Position numbers and translations under genes: made by a program. This document shows, piece after piece, positions 24,201 to 31,813 of a DNA stretch of 58,953 nucleotides (position 1 is the first letter of the stretch; each line of letters starts with the position of its first letter). The stretch is taken from contig JAJQBS010000041.1 of assembly GCA_021203145.1 (NCBI GenBank), positions 1-58,953 of the forward strand. Direction: 5' to 3'. The notes beneath the pieces are model-generated. The model was not told the origin of the DNA and made no database searches. It saw only the letters and a list, made by a program, of their open reading frames with translations. This DNA is from Lachnospiraceae bacterium (lineage in GTDB: Bacteria > Bacillota > Clostridia > Lachnospirales > Lachnospiraceae).

Positions 24201-25649
24201 AATTTTAAGACGATACGCGATTCTGAGAGCGAGCCCCCGGCAAACCTTTCCGGAACATTGAGACCCTATCAGGCGCTGGGCTTCAAATGGATCCGGACCC
24301 TGGAGGAGGCCGGATTCGGCGGGATTCTGGCGGATGAGATGGGCCTGGGCAAGACGCTGCAGACGATTTCCGCCCTTTTGTATGATTATGATGAGAAGAA
24401 GCCGGGCTCGGAGCACCCGTCTCTGGTGGTCTGCCCTGCTTCCCTTGTCTATAACTGGCAGGAGGAATTCGCGAAATTTGCGCCGGACATGCAGGTAATT
24501 CCGATCACCGGTGGCGCTGCGGCGAGGAGAAAAGCCCTCGCGGCATGGGACAGTACGCAGGTGTACGTGATTTCCTATGATCTGCTGAAGCGCAACATCG
24601 CGGAGCTCTCTGAAAAAGAGTTCTTTTATGCGATTCTTGACGAGGCACAGTACATCAAGAATGCGGGCGCGGCGGTCTCGAAGGCTGTAAAGACCCTGAA
24701 GGCCGGCCACCGCCTCGCGCTGACCGGCACGCCGATTGAAAACCGTCTCTCGGAACTCTGGAGTATTTTTAATTTCCTGATGCCGGGATTTCTGTACTCT
24801 CAGAAGGAATTTGAGCAGAGATTTGCGATTCCCGTCACGAAGGGCAAGGATCAGGAGGCCATGGAAAAGCTGAAGAAAATGACCTCGCCTTTCCTCATGA
24901 GAAGGCGGAAAGAGGACGTGCTGAAGGATCTCCCCGCAAAGCTGGAGGAGATGCGTTACGTGCCGGTTTCCGGAGAACAGCAGAAGCTCTACGACGCACA
25001 GGTTCTGAGACTGAAAAATACGATCCTGGACGGAACGATGGGAACCGGGACAGGAAAGGTGAAGGTACTCGCGGAGCTCACCAAGATCCGCGAGATCTGC
25101 TGCGATCCGTCGCTTCTCTTCGAAAATTACCACGAAGAGAGTGCAAAACGGGAAGCGGCCATCGGTCTGATCCGCCAGGCGATCGACGGCGGGCACAGGA
25201 TGCTTCTGTTCTCACAGTTTACCTCCATGCTCGCGCTGCTGGAGGAAGACCTCAAGGCAGAAGGGATCCCCTACTATATCCTGACCGGCTCCACGTCCAA
25301 GGAAAAGCGCATTCGGATGGTGCATCAGTTCAATGAGGGAGACGTCCCGGTATTTCTGATTTCGCTCAAGGCGGGCGGCAACGGACTGAACCTGACGGGA
25401 GCGGACATTGTTATCCACTACGACCCGTGGTGGAACATGGCCGCACAGAACCAGGCGACCGACCGCGCCCACCGGATCGGGCAGACGAAGCAGGTCACCG
25501 TGTACCGCCTGATCCTGAAGGGAACGATCGAAGAGCGGATCCTGCGGCTGCAGGAGGAGAAAAAGGACCTCGCAGACCAGGTTCTTTCCGGAGAGAGCGC
25601 TTCGCTCGCAACTTTGTCGCAGGAGGAGCTGCTGGAATTGCTGGGGTGA
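21258..25649 (+). CDS. SNF2-family helicase with N-terminal SWIM zinc finger
   Basis: 1463 residues. A SWIM-type zinc finger, CNCPEGKKDRLCCHEAA (about residues 127-145, CxC…CxH), is followed by a long SNF2-associated region, then the ATPase: Walker A DEMGLGKTLQT (about 1026), DEAQYIKN (about 1130), LTGTPIENRLSELW, and the C-terminal motor GLNLTGADIVIHYDPWWN with DRAHRIGQTKQV (about 1400). Residues about 315-350 are a DEDY repeat of 12-bp units, and a second Glu/Asn-rich stretch (about 765-795) looks like a later insertion. Such proteins are DNA-dependent ATPases that move proteins on DNA or RNA polymerase; the exact role is unknown. I use ATG 21258 with AGAGGAAA upstream. It stands alone, 263 bp after the LysR gene. 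Confidence 0.9.
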   Translation: MDKEIQMGKDQIITDELRRGFCLNEDPESEELLRVPILWRHLFSASAVKQAASEAMQSRINLEHSWSRLRAEYYMDAAEKKAVGISEKRRLPYNSPYYSYSGNPCFSVSVDKWPPDINAKLEPSLFSCNCPEGKKDRLCCHEAALLYYMEQKGGGLIVAEEDRYASSVRIKMVKRKKNVEEQVRLRKEYGLTPCPALDFFQGRKDPDGIAVYDMRTALQDYVTDSYSMHMAEDILKNHPDWVHFGANEMKSRDGTRTLRAELRVHDLASDYSFTAGSARMTGNQLSLEARAGYLDRENQTVIYSVKDSDGNNRSEIYYDEDNDEDYDEDYDEDYDEDYDEDYDEEEQDSYEEASDEEPDGPSRVENYLNINGLILCKLLWDEADKLAAETADLTDEKAKKFFKSLEKANQATIRKTAHTEVERKKAVELYPRIIIESGEAKLSFRIQKEGGKVIVIRNVRELVASCTDRKTLTLSKTESIDFGKFEFTDRSAGLYDFLQRKVGDVSDINSQIAAKNYRSNYSVRTINVTSNLDFKGAVLDNFYDVWEGQSAEYQDKTNGVASKEIPVAHRDIRLSLTCDRLADAKGVFSGIAVHGLIPVLLDGSGSHHYILNADGLSRITEKEQGIIQPFDAVADSSGYFRFQVGLPNLQEFYYRVVPAFLESPSVDFTDNCEKEAEGYLPPEPHFEFYLDCEKPGDFEMAGDLGMPGVSGEAENAANYAQAAKKGRGKSQKAIHILQCVGKVRYREKSLRNHGAAEYAGNIENTESTENIKNIEKRANLETAESMETVYTLGVSKKKDGYRDVEQEKRVSDAVGRLMHANPDDHGAFSAALDDEQLFDFLQSGIAVLENYGTVHGSDAFRRFTVAPVPKVKVGVSVESGILDLSLTSSGISEKELLKVLQSYRRKKRFHKLSSGDFLDLAEDDQLSQISDFMQELDLNPEDVIKKSAKVPLYRALYIDKLLEEHDELYSTRDRVYRGLIRNFKTIRDSESEPPANLSGTLRPYQALGFKWIRTLEEAGFGGILADEMGLGKTLQTISALLYDYDEKKPGSEHPSLVVCPASLVYNWQEEFAKFAPDMQVIPITGGAAARRKALAAWDSTQVYVISYDLLKRNIAELSEKEFFYAILDEAQYIKNAGAAVSKAVKTLKAGHRLALTGTPIENRLSELWSIFNFLMPGFLYSQKEFEQRFAIPVTKGKDQEAMEKLKKMTSPFLMRRRKEDVLKDLPAKLEEMRYVPVSGEQQKLYDAQVLRLKNTILDGTMGTGTGKVKVLAELTKIREICCDPSLLFENYHEESAKREAAIGLIRQAIDGGHRMLLFSQFTSMLALLEEDLKAEGIPYYILTGSTSKEKRIRMVHQFNEGDVPVFLISLKAGGNGLNLTGADIVIHYDPWWNMAAQNQATDRAHRIGQTKQVTVYRLILKGTIEERILRLQEEKKDLADQVLSGESASLATLSQEELLELLG

Positions 25650-25750
25650 ATGGTTTTCTGGCTGTCTCAAGTTTCGGGGAGAGATGGTTGAGAAGAAGCA
25701 CTATAGCGGTTGGATTCTGAAAATTATACTGACTTTTTGAAAGACAGATC

Positions 25751-25793
25751 CTAACCCGGATAAACCGGAATAGAAATTTTGCCATTTTGCGCT
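25751..25793 (+). repeat. 43-bp dispersed repeat, copy 1
   Basis: CCTAACCCGGATAAACCGGA followed by ATTTTGCCATTTTGCGC-type sequence aligns without gaps to 31701-31743. The pair CCGG…CCGG and TTGCCATTTTG are the conserved cores. Located about 100 bp after the SNF2 helicase gene. Confidence 0.6.
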
Positions 25794-25842
25794 AAAAAAC
25801 GTTGATAAGCGGCCTAAGGAATGCGATGATTTCGTGTGGCAT

Positions 25843-25890
25843 AAAAAAGCGAATTCCTCAGAGGATTGCTGATCCTCTGAGGGGTCTTGC
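25843..25890. terminator. Bidirectional terminator
   Basis: 11-bp perfect stem CCTCAGAGGAT (25856-25866) / ATCCTCTGAGG (25872-25882) with a 5-nt loop. On + it is followed by GGTCTTGCTCTTT; on - by AATTCGCTTTTTT. It can end both the helicase transcript and the - strand remnant. Confidence 0.75.
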
Positions 25891-25903
25891 TCTTTACAGT
25901 GAG

Positions 25904-26453
25904 CTAATCTCTTAGATTTTGTAAAAATTCAATGGCGTCATAGACATTCGAGAAAGTCTTGCATTGTGTGGTGAGCCATTGGTTGCGGATATCCGTATCT
26001 TCGATGCCTGGCAATCCCTCTGGGAGAAGTGCCTTTACAGTCTGCCGTGAGTTTTCTACAGCAGATGGATAATGAACGACGATTTTTTCTGTCGCAGGGT
26101 AGTACCCTTTTGCGTATGTTGGAACCTGTTTTTTATGCACACAGGCGCGAGCGTAAATTAGTAACTTCGTTACTCGCACCTGGCGCGCAGCGGATAGGGG
26201 AGAAAAGCGTTCCCCTATCCGATTTTTCATCAATTACAAGGAGTCCGCCCTTGCTTAGAACAGATGCAATCGCCGGGGCAATCGACATCAATCGTCTTGT
26301 GCCGTCGGATTCGTCTGATAATTTTAATGAGTATGATTTGATATCCCCATTTGCATTTACACCTGGATGGATCGAAGTGGCCTGAACCTCGTTCATTTGA
26401 AGTCTTACTTCAGAATTACTGGATGTTTCCGATAAAATATGCATAAACTGCAC
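25904..26453 (-). pseudogene. AAA/OLD-type ATPase remnant interrupted by a palindromic element
   Basis: From GTG 26453 the - strand reads VQATSIHPG, then SYSLKLSDESDGTRRLMSIA and SVLSKGGLLVIDE, i.e. the signature and Walker B of a defence-type AAA ATPase of the AAA15/OLD kind; everything N-terminal, including Walker A, is missing. Directly after the Walker B, the frame runs into a copy of the TATGCACA element (26134-26192) and stops. In another frame the strand continues as VPTYAKGYYPATEKIVVHYP … KTFSNVYDAIEFLQNLRD to 25904, a piece I cannot assign. The locus is inactive. Confidence 0.65.
26134..26192 (+). repeat. Palindromic TATGCACA element, copy C (inside an ATPase remnant)
   Basis: TATGCACA then CAGGCGCGAG…, inner stem AGTAAC/GTTACT with loop TTC, closing CACCTGGCGCG. 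On the - strand the end encodes …RACVHKK, as copy D does in the methyltransferase gene. Confidence 0.65.
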
Positions 26454-26654
26454 CAGCGCGGCTATGTTTTATTATATGCATTTATCGTTGAAATACAAGC
26501 AAATAATCAAAAAATACAATTTTTTTGGATGCATTTTAGCAGAAAAGATTATACTGTAAACAATTGCGTTTCAGACGCCAATCTATATTTTTCCAACAGG
26601 AGTATAGAATCTGGAGGATCAATGTACGGAAAGCCGTCCTTCATCCCCGCGAAG

Positions 26655-27623
26655 CTATTGTAAGCTGCTCCGCTTAAAAACGATCGCCTGAAAGGTCGCT
26701 GCCTCGTCTCCGTTTTTGCATGAAAACCGCTCATGTGTCCCTTTCTCCCGAGAAAAACCGGCCTTTTCCAGTGCCTGGAGAAGCCCGTTATAAGAATCAT
26801 CGGCTTCGTAGCGCTCCACGCTGATCAGGTATCCGCCTGGATTTATCAGATTAGCCAACGCTTGTGCATAGGGTCCGTGCAGCGCGGTCAGCCTGGCAGG
26901 TGAGAGCTGACGCAGGCCGGTTTCGTTTTCAGGGTTGCTTTTTTTGGACTGTTTCGCTGCCAGAGGCGGCCAGGCTACGTTTTCGTGGACCGTGCGGCAG
27001 GAGAGCAAGGCTTGAAATTGCTTCTGTTTCTGGCCTGCCATATCCATGTCAGCTATGTCCTGCTGATAAAAGGCTGCGTTGTGAATAGAGTGCCGCTCTT
27101 TCAGCACCTTCGCCACAGAAATTGCATTAGCGGACAAATCCAGTCCGGTGACGGCAGAATCCGGATACCGCTGCGCGAGGAAACAGGTCAGGATGCCATT
27201 CCCGCAGCCAACCTCACAGATGCTGCCTCTGAAAAAACGATCCGCCCGGATCAGATAGTCTATCGTTTTCTGAAAAAAGATACGGTCATAGTAGGAAGAG
27301 GCAAGAAGGCTTAAAGACAGATCCTGATTCAGGTAATCGACAAGCTCTGACTGGCGGCGCAGACAGGGATTGGTCTTTTTATGCACACGGCCGCGTAAGG
27401 AACTATTCCGGCTAAAGCCGGACGCGGCCAGCGCGGCGGATACATCCGATTCCTTCACACCATAAATCAGCCGCATTTCAGCCTGGTCGAACAGTTCGGT
27501 CAGATTTTTAATATGTTTTTCCCCCTCTTCGAGGCCAAAGGCTTCGATCAGAGCCGTGTCCAGCTCCTGAATTCTCTGAATGCCTATGCGGGAAAGAAAT
27601 TCTCTTGCTTCTAAATTTGCCAT
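26655..27623 (-). CDS. Class I SAM-dependent methyltransferase with an embedded repeat element
   Basis: 322 residues. The Rossmann core starts with motif I CEVGCGNGILTCFLAQRYP (about residues 140-158), then GLDLSANAIS (acidic residue binding the ribose), and motif VI-like NPGGYLISVERYEADDSY. The N-terminal helical domain (residues 1-130) is not characteristic. Residues about 62-82 (ALAASGFSRNSSLRGRVHKK) are encoded entirely by a copy of the dispersed TATGCACA palindromic element on the opposite strand (27380-27440), inserted without breaking the frame. CAGGAGG precedes ATG 27623. Another insertion-like stretch (about 230-245) is Lys/Asn/Glu-rich. Substrate unknown. It stands between two remnants, so its neighbours give no functional clue. 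Confidence 0.8.
   Translation of the reverse strand: MANLEAREFLSRIGIQRIQELDTALIEAFGLEEGEKHIKNLTELFDQAEMRLIYGVKESDVSAALAASGFSRNSSLRGRVHKKTNPCLRRQSELVDYLNQDLSLSLLASSYYDRIFFQKTIDYLIRADRFFRGSICEVGCGNGILTCFLAQRYPDSAVTGLDLSANAISVAKVLKERHSIHNAAFYQQDIADMDMAGQKQKQFQALLSCRTVHENVAWPPLAAKQSKKSNPENETGLRQLSPARLTALHGPYAQALANLINPGGYLISVERYEADDSYNGLLQALEKAGFSREKGTHERFSCKNGDEAATFQAIVFKRSSLQ
27380..27440 (+). repeat. Palindromic TATGCACA element, copy D (in frame in a methyltransferase gene)
   Basis: The cleanest copy: TATGCACA, outer stem GGCCGCGT/ACGCGGCC, bulge AAGGAACTAT, inner stem TCCGGC/GCCGGA and loop TAAA, then AGCGCGGCG. It adds about 20 codons to the - strand methyltransferase gene. Confidence 0.8.
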
Positions 27624-27664
27624 ATCACGCCTCCTGCTTTTCCAGATCAGTCAACGAAAGAAGC

Positions 27665-27697
27665 TTCGTAACTGTGAAGGTACTGAACAGTTACGAA
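27665..27697. repeat. Dispersed hairpin repeat TTCGTAACTGT, copy 2
   Basis: Perfect 11-bp stem TTCGTAACTGT (27665-27675) / ACAGTTACGAA (27687-27697) with loop GAAGGTACTGA, 40 bp upstream of the methyltransferase gene. A decayed third copy may lie at 41496-41517. Confidence 0.7.
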
Positions 27698-27832
27698 ATA
27701 TCAGATTCTGGAGTGTCCCCCTATTTGAATGATAAAAACGGGTTTTCTTCGCTGACAAGTCATCAGGACATATTGTAATCTATTTTCAGAGGGATTTCCA
27801 TATGTATTTCCGTATGATTTTAATTTCTTTGT

Positions 27833-28696
27833 ATGGATGATCTGAAAAACTGGTATGACGGCTACCAGACTGCATCCGGCGAGAGACTTTATAACCCTCA
27901 CTCTGTTGTATATGCCTTGTCGAATAATCAGGTGGCGGATTACTGGACGACCTCGGGACCATATGCGGAGATATTTGATTATATTATGGACAACGTGGAT
28001 GGTGTGAAGGAAGCCATCATTCGACTGGTGCGGGGGGAAGCGGTTCCGGCTGCTCTGAAAGCATCTGCGGCGACTGAGCGGAAATGGAAGACGAGGGACG
28101 AAGTCCTTTCCGCAATGGTGGTATATGGCTTTCTGACCTATGACGAAACAGAGGAGACTGTCAGCATTCCAAATAAGGAACTGAGGGATGAATTTGCTTC
28201 CACAGTCAGCAAAGAGCCATCGCTGCATTACCTGGATGCTCTGGCGAGAGAGTCAAATCGTATTTTAAAAGCGACCCTGGAGCAGGACGCCGGGACAGTG
28301 GAAGACATCATGGAATTTGTTCATAATACGGAAGCACTGATTTTGAATTACAATAACGAAAATGAACTGGCGGCGATTGTGAATCTGGCCTATCTGGGAG
28401 CGAGAGATTACTATGATGTAGAACGCGAAGCAAAATCCGGGAAGGGATATGCGGACATTCTGTTTATGCCGAGAGACCCTTCAAGAGATGGCATGATTGT
28501 GGAATTGAAGGTCGATCACAGCGCAGAAGAAGCGATACAGCAGCTTAAGGATAATGCATATGCTCTGAAATTTAAGGATATTTCCGGGCGAAAAAAGTGC
28601 AGAAGAATCATTGCTGTTGGAATCAACTACGTTTCCGACAGTAAGAATCTGAAGGATAAAAAAAGTCATCATTGTCTCATAGAAATATTGGAATAA
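27833..28696 (+). pseudogene. AAA-ATPase/PD-(D/E)XK protein lacking its ATPase half
   Basis: 287 codons that match only the C-terminal half of the AAA-ATPase-like + PD-(D/E)XK (DUF1703-type) family. The reading begins at LKNWYDGYQTASGERLYNPH, which in full-length relatives (compare 45600 in this window) lies after the ATPase domain. The nuclease core is present: GKGYADILFMP (Asp) and DGMIVELKVDHS (Glu-x-Lys), followed by AYALKFKDISGRKKCRRIIA. No P-loop and no ribosome site are found upstream of 27833. So a 5' deletion removed the ATPase; the remaining nuclease-like domain is probably not expressed. Function of the family is unproven. Confidence 0.8.
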
Positions 28697-28724
28697 ATCT
28701 GTAGAATAAAGCAGATCTTTTGAT

Positions 28725-28770
28725 AAAATCTCCTGATTGCGTAAAAATATTTACGCGCAGGAGATTTTTT
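28725..28770 (+). terminator. Strong terminator
   Basis: AAAATCTCCTG (28725-28735) pairs with CAGGAGATTTT (28758-28768) around an inner GCGTAAA/TTTACGC stem; followed by TT. It would end transcription from the nuclease remnant. Confidence 0.8.
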
Positions 28771-28773
28771 CGA

Positions 28774-28826
28774 TCGCAGAGTTGGGTAAGGAAATTTTGC
28801 GGCTATAGGTATAGGACGGCGAGCTG
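28774..28826 (+). repeat. Degenerate palindromic element, copy G
   Basis: GCAGAGTTGGGTAAGGAAAT and then TTTTGCGGCTATAG align closely with copy A (CAGAGCCGGGCAAGGAGTTTTGCGGCTAAAG), but TATGCACA is degraded and the 3' arm is weak (CGGCGAGCTGG). Confidence 0.5.
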
Positions 28827-28926
28827 GTATTTACCGGAACCAATCATGGCGAGACATTTAAGGACAATGAAGAGAAAATGAAGCTCATCTATCAGATGTT
28901 TCGGGCTTATAATGAAAAAAGGTGTT
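28820..28926 (+). pseudogene. Unidentified coding remnant
   Basis: About 35 codons with protein-like composition (ELVFTGTNHGETFKDNEEKM, then KLIYQMFRAYNEKRC and a stop) but no start, no ribosome site and no recognised family. It overlaps the end of the degenerate palindromic element and runs into the -35 box of the next promoter. Confidence 0.35.
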
Positions 28927-28953
28927 GACAAATGGTGGAACATGGTGTAATAT
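28925..28953 (+). promoter_or_regulatory. Promoter of the amino-acid ABC transporter operon
   Basis: TTGACA (28925-28930), 17-bp spacer, TAATAT (28948-28953). Confidence 0.75.
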
Positions 28954-28971
28954 ACGCATAAACATAGTAAA

Positions 28972-28988
28972 CCTAGTAATTAAGTAGG
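28972..28988 (+). promoter_or_regulatory. Possible operator (Rrf2/CymR-like palindrome)
   Basis: CCTAGTAATTAAGTAGG is an imperfect palindrome just downstream of the -10 box, inside the leader. It resembles sites of Rrf2-type sulfur or iron-sulfur regulators; this is inference only. Confidence 0.4.
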
Positions 28989-29008
28989 AAAAAGGAGGAG
29001 CTACTATT

Positions 29009-29950
29009 ATGAAAGCTTACAGGAAATTAACGGCACTATTGCTCGCGTTTTCACTCACTCTTGGATTTGGTACGGCGGTATTCGCTGAGGAGGAGACGGA
29101 GACTGAGACGGAGGATTTGTCAGTGGCGATTGACGCGGAGGCGTTTGACGAGCTGATTGCATCCGGCATTGTAGCGGACGATGAGACCATCGCTTCAAGC
29201 GAGTGGGCGACGAAGGTAAAGGAAGCGGGCGTTCTCAGAGTCGGCGGCACCAGGACTTCGTTCCTGTTCAGCCAGCTTGATGAGACAGACAACAGTCTGC
29301 GCGGCTTCGACGCAGGACTCTACCAGCTGCTTGCCCGCTATATTCTTGGAGATGAGACGGCCTTTGAGCTGACGCAGGTAGACTCGAGCACCCGTGAGTC
29401 TGTACTCCAGAGCGACCAGGTGGATGTGGTAGTCGCCACGTATTCGATTACGGATTCGCGCAAGGAAGTAATTTCCTTTGCCGGACCCTACTATACCTCT
29501 CAGCAGGCGGTGCTGGTAGCGGCTGGCAACACCGAGATCACCGGTGTGGATGATCTGGCAGGAAAGATTGTCGCTACACAGGCAGGCTCTACCGGCCCGT
29601 CGATTCTGGAAGAGTATGCTCCGGAGGCGACTGTACAGGAGTTTGAAACCGATACGGAAGCCCGGACGGCGCTGGAGCAGGGCCGTGTGGATGCGTATGT
29701 CACAGATTACACTCTGCTTTTAAATGCTATTGTAAAGAATCCGGATGTCTATGAAATCGCCGGCGATGTCTTTGGACCGGAAGACAATTATGGCATCGGC
29801 CTGCCGCTTGACTCGGACGGAGTCGCCTTTGTAAACGGTTTTCTGCAGCAGATTATTGACAATGGCACATGGGAAAGCCTGTGGCAGATCAGCCTTGGCG
29901 ACCGCACTGGCATAGACACCGCGCCGGAGGCTCCGGTAGTGGGAGAATAA
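29009..29950 (+). CDS. Amino-acid ABC transporter substrate-binding protein
   Basis: 313 residues. Signal peptide of about 26 residues (LTALLLAFSLTLGFGTAVFA) with no lipobox cysteine, a Glu/Thr-rich linker, then a bacterial type 3 binding domain: VLRVGGTRTSFLF, GFDAGLYQLLARYI, VDVVVATYSITDSRKEVISF, AGKIVATQAGSTGPS and QGRVDAYVTDY. This family binds polar amino acids; the layout binding protein, two unequal permeases, ATPase matches glutamate/aspartate-type (GluBCDA) importers. AGGAGG precedes ATG 29009. Lack of a lipidation cysteine in a Gram-positive is slightly unusual. A hairpin-like segment (CTGTTC…GAACAG) separates it from the first permease gene. Confidence 0.87.
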   Translation: MKAYRKLTALLLAFSLTLGFGTAVFAEEETETETEDLSVAIDAEAFDELIASGIVADDETIASSEWATKVKEAGVLRVGGTRTSFLFSQLDETDNSLRGFDAGLYQLLARYILGDETAFELTQVDSSTRESVLQSDQVDVVVATYSITDSRKEVISFAGPYYTSQQAVLVAAGNTEITGVDDLAGKIVATQAGSTGPSILEEYAPEATVQEFETDTEARTALEQGRVDAYVTDYTLLLNAIVKNPDVYEIAGDVFGPEDNYGIGLPLDSDGVAFVNGFLQQIIDNGTWESLWQISLGDRTGIDTAPEAPVVGE

Positions 29951-30039
29951 GGAAGGACGGTAGCTGTTCAGAATAGCTGCGAAAGACTTCGCCCATCAAA
30001 CGGGAACGCATTCGTTTATAGAACAGCGAGGAGGATTGG

Positions 30040-30699
30040 ATGTCGGTTCAGAGCCTTCTTTCCCAGTATGGGGACAAGTATTTATCGGCATTGCTGATGA
30101 CATGGAAGCTGACAGCACTTGCGTTTGCACTTGCTTTTATCATCGGCATTGCCATTACAATCCTGAGGATTTCCCCGATCCGCCCGCTGCGGGCGGCCGG
30201 GGAAATCTATGTACAGATTTTCAGAAATATCCCGGGAGCAGCCCTTTTGATTATTCTGGTGTATGCCTTTCCATACCTGGGCCTTTTGTGGTCTTATTAC
30301 TCCTGTGTGCTGATCGCGACTTCTCTGATTCCGTCCGCATTCTGCTCGGAATATCTGATGTCTGGTATGAATACGATTGACTTTGGCCAGATTGAAGCGG
30401 CGCGTTCACTGGGAATGACATTTTTTCAGACGATAAAGAATGTAGTGCTGCCGCAGGCGCTTCGTTCCACTGTGCTGCAGATGACAAATCTGCTGGTGGC
30501 GACCATGCTTACGACTGCGCTGGCGTCGCAGGTGCCGTTGAACCCGACGGATCTGACCGGGATCGTTTCCTATATTAATACACGGACGGTGGGCGGTATT
30601 ACAGCGTTTGCGATATCAGCATTGCTGTACTGCGCGACCGCGGTGGTCATCGGACGTATCGGCAGCTGGCTGGATCGAAAGGTGAGAATTTTGCGGTAG
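30040..30699 (+). CDS. Amino-acid ABC transporter permease 1
   Basis: 219 residues with about five membrane helices and the PAAT-family signature (IEAARSLGMTFFQTIKNVVL, PQALRSTVLQMTN) that contacts the ATPase. It starts at ATG 30040 after GAGGATTGG and lies 89 bp after the binding-protein gene. It forms the channel together with the second permease. The last about 34 bp, including the stop codon, are duplicated directly downstream. Confidence 0.86.
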   Translation: MSVQSLLSQYGDKYLSALLMTWKLTALAFALAFIIGIAITILRISPIRPLRAAGEIYVQIFRNIPGAALLIILVYAFPYLGLLWSYYSCVLIATSLIPSAFCSEYLMSGMNTIDFGQIEAARSLGMTFFQTIKNVVLPQALRSTVLQMTNLLVATMLTTALASQVPLNPTDLTGIVSYINTRTVGGITAFAISALLYCATAVVIGRIGSWLDRKVRILR

Positions 30700-30734
30700 T
30701 TGGCTGGATCGAAAGGTGAGAATTCTGCGATAGC
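30667..30734 (+). repeat. 34-bp tandem duplication across a stop codon
   Basis: TGGCTGGATCGAAAGGTGAG starts at 30667 and again at 30701; the copies run through AATT(T/C)TGCG(G/A)TAG, so the second contains a duplicate of the permease end and stop. Few differences, so it is recent. Confidence 0.75.
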
Positions 30735-30845
30735 TGAATATAAAACGACTCCAGGATACAGGGTACCAGTGGCGCCCATCCAGAGCTATGCTGCAGGGCG
30801 GGCGCCTGTATCTGTGAATTTAGAGAAATGAAAGGACCTTTCCGT

Positions 30846-31679
30846 ATGAGCGCGGTGAATACTTCCATCAAAGATGTGCTTTATGAGCCGCCGGGGCCGA
30901 AGGCGCAAAGGCGAATCCGGGCTGCGACAGCGATTTCTCTTGTGGCTCTTGCCGTAGTGGTGGTACTTGTGGTTCGCCAGTTTTCTGTCAATGGTCAGCT
31001 GGATCCAAAATACTGGTCACTGTTTACACGCTTCACAACCTGGCGTTTTCTGGGCCGCGGCCTGGCAGGGACTATCGAAGTCGCGCTTGCTGCGGGAGCA
31101 GTCGCGTTTGCACTTGGCATGGCAATGATGCTGGCACGGATCAGCAAATATAGAATTCTCCGGGGGATCAGCATCGCCCTGATTGAGTTTACCCGCGGGG
31201 TTCCGACCTTATTATTTATTTACTTTTTCTTTCTGATTGCCCCGCAGTTCGGGCTGAAGCTGCCCGCCTTCTGGAAAATCACTGCGCCGGTCGCGATTTC
31301 TGCCGCCGGCGTTGTCGCGGAGGTGCTGCGTTCGGGCGTCAATGCCATTCCGAAAGGACAGACGGAGGCTGCCCTTTCCCTGGGAATGCGGGATAGCAGC
31401 GTGTTTTTCAAGATCGTTTTTCCTCAGGCGCTTCGCTGTGTGATTCCATCCCTGATCTCAGAATTAGTAATCGTACTCAAGGACACCACCTTTGCGTATG
31501 TTGTGAATTATGCGGATCTGATGCAGAACGCGAAAGTCCTGATCAGCAATTACGACGCGCTGGTTTCCGTATATCTGGTGACGGCGGTGATTTATATCCT
31601 GATTAATTATGTGCTGAATCAGATCTCTGTGGCACTTTCCAGACGAGGGATGCCTTACGCATTATCCGGCACAATCTGA
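30846..31679 (+). CDS. Amino-acid ABC transporter permease 2
   Basis: 277 residues, larger than permease 1, with an extra N-terminal helix (LVALAVVVVLVVRQF) as in GluD. The EAA-type loop is GQTEAALSLGMRDSSVFFKI followed by VFPQALRCVIPSLISE. I take ATG 30846, which has AAAGGA nearby, rather than ATG 30828. It pairs with the upstream permease to form the membrane channel. Confidence 0.86.
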   Translation: MSAVNTSIKDVLYEPPGPKAQRRIRAATAISLVALAVVVVLVVRQFSVNGQLDPKYWSLFTRFTTWRFLGRGLAGTIEVALAAGAVAFALGMAMMLARISKYRILRGISIALIEFTRGVPTLLFIYFFFLIAPQFGLKLPAFWKITAPVAISAAGVVAEVLRSGVNAIPKGQTEAALSLGMRDSSVFFKIVFPQALRCVIPSLISELVIVLKDTTFAYVVNYADLMQNAKVLISNYDALVSVYLVTAVIYILINYVLNQISVALSRRGMPYALSGTI

Positions 31680-31700
31680 GCAGATTACTTCGAGACGGTT

Positions 31701-31743
31701 CCTGACCCGGACAAGCCGGAACCCAGATGTTGCCATTTTGTGC
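31701..31743 (+). repeat. 43-bp dispersed repeat, copy 2
   Basis: CCTGACCCGGACAAGCCGGA and TTGCCATTTTGTGC align without gaps to 25751-25793. It lies between permease 2 and the ATPase gene of the same operon, so the repeat sits within a transcript. Confidence 0.6.
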
Positions 31744-31813
31744 AGGAAATTTTTTTTTAGTTCCTAAAAATCGATTCCACAAAAAGTCTGCGGGAAGAGG
31801 AGTGAGCAATTAT

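Noticed and set aside
23997..25196. 399-codon - strand reading inside the SNF2 helicase gene
   Set aside because: Antisense to the conserved helicase motor; no start signals and no recognisable family.
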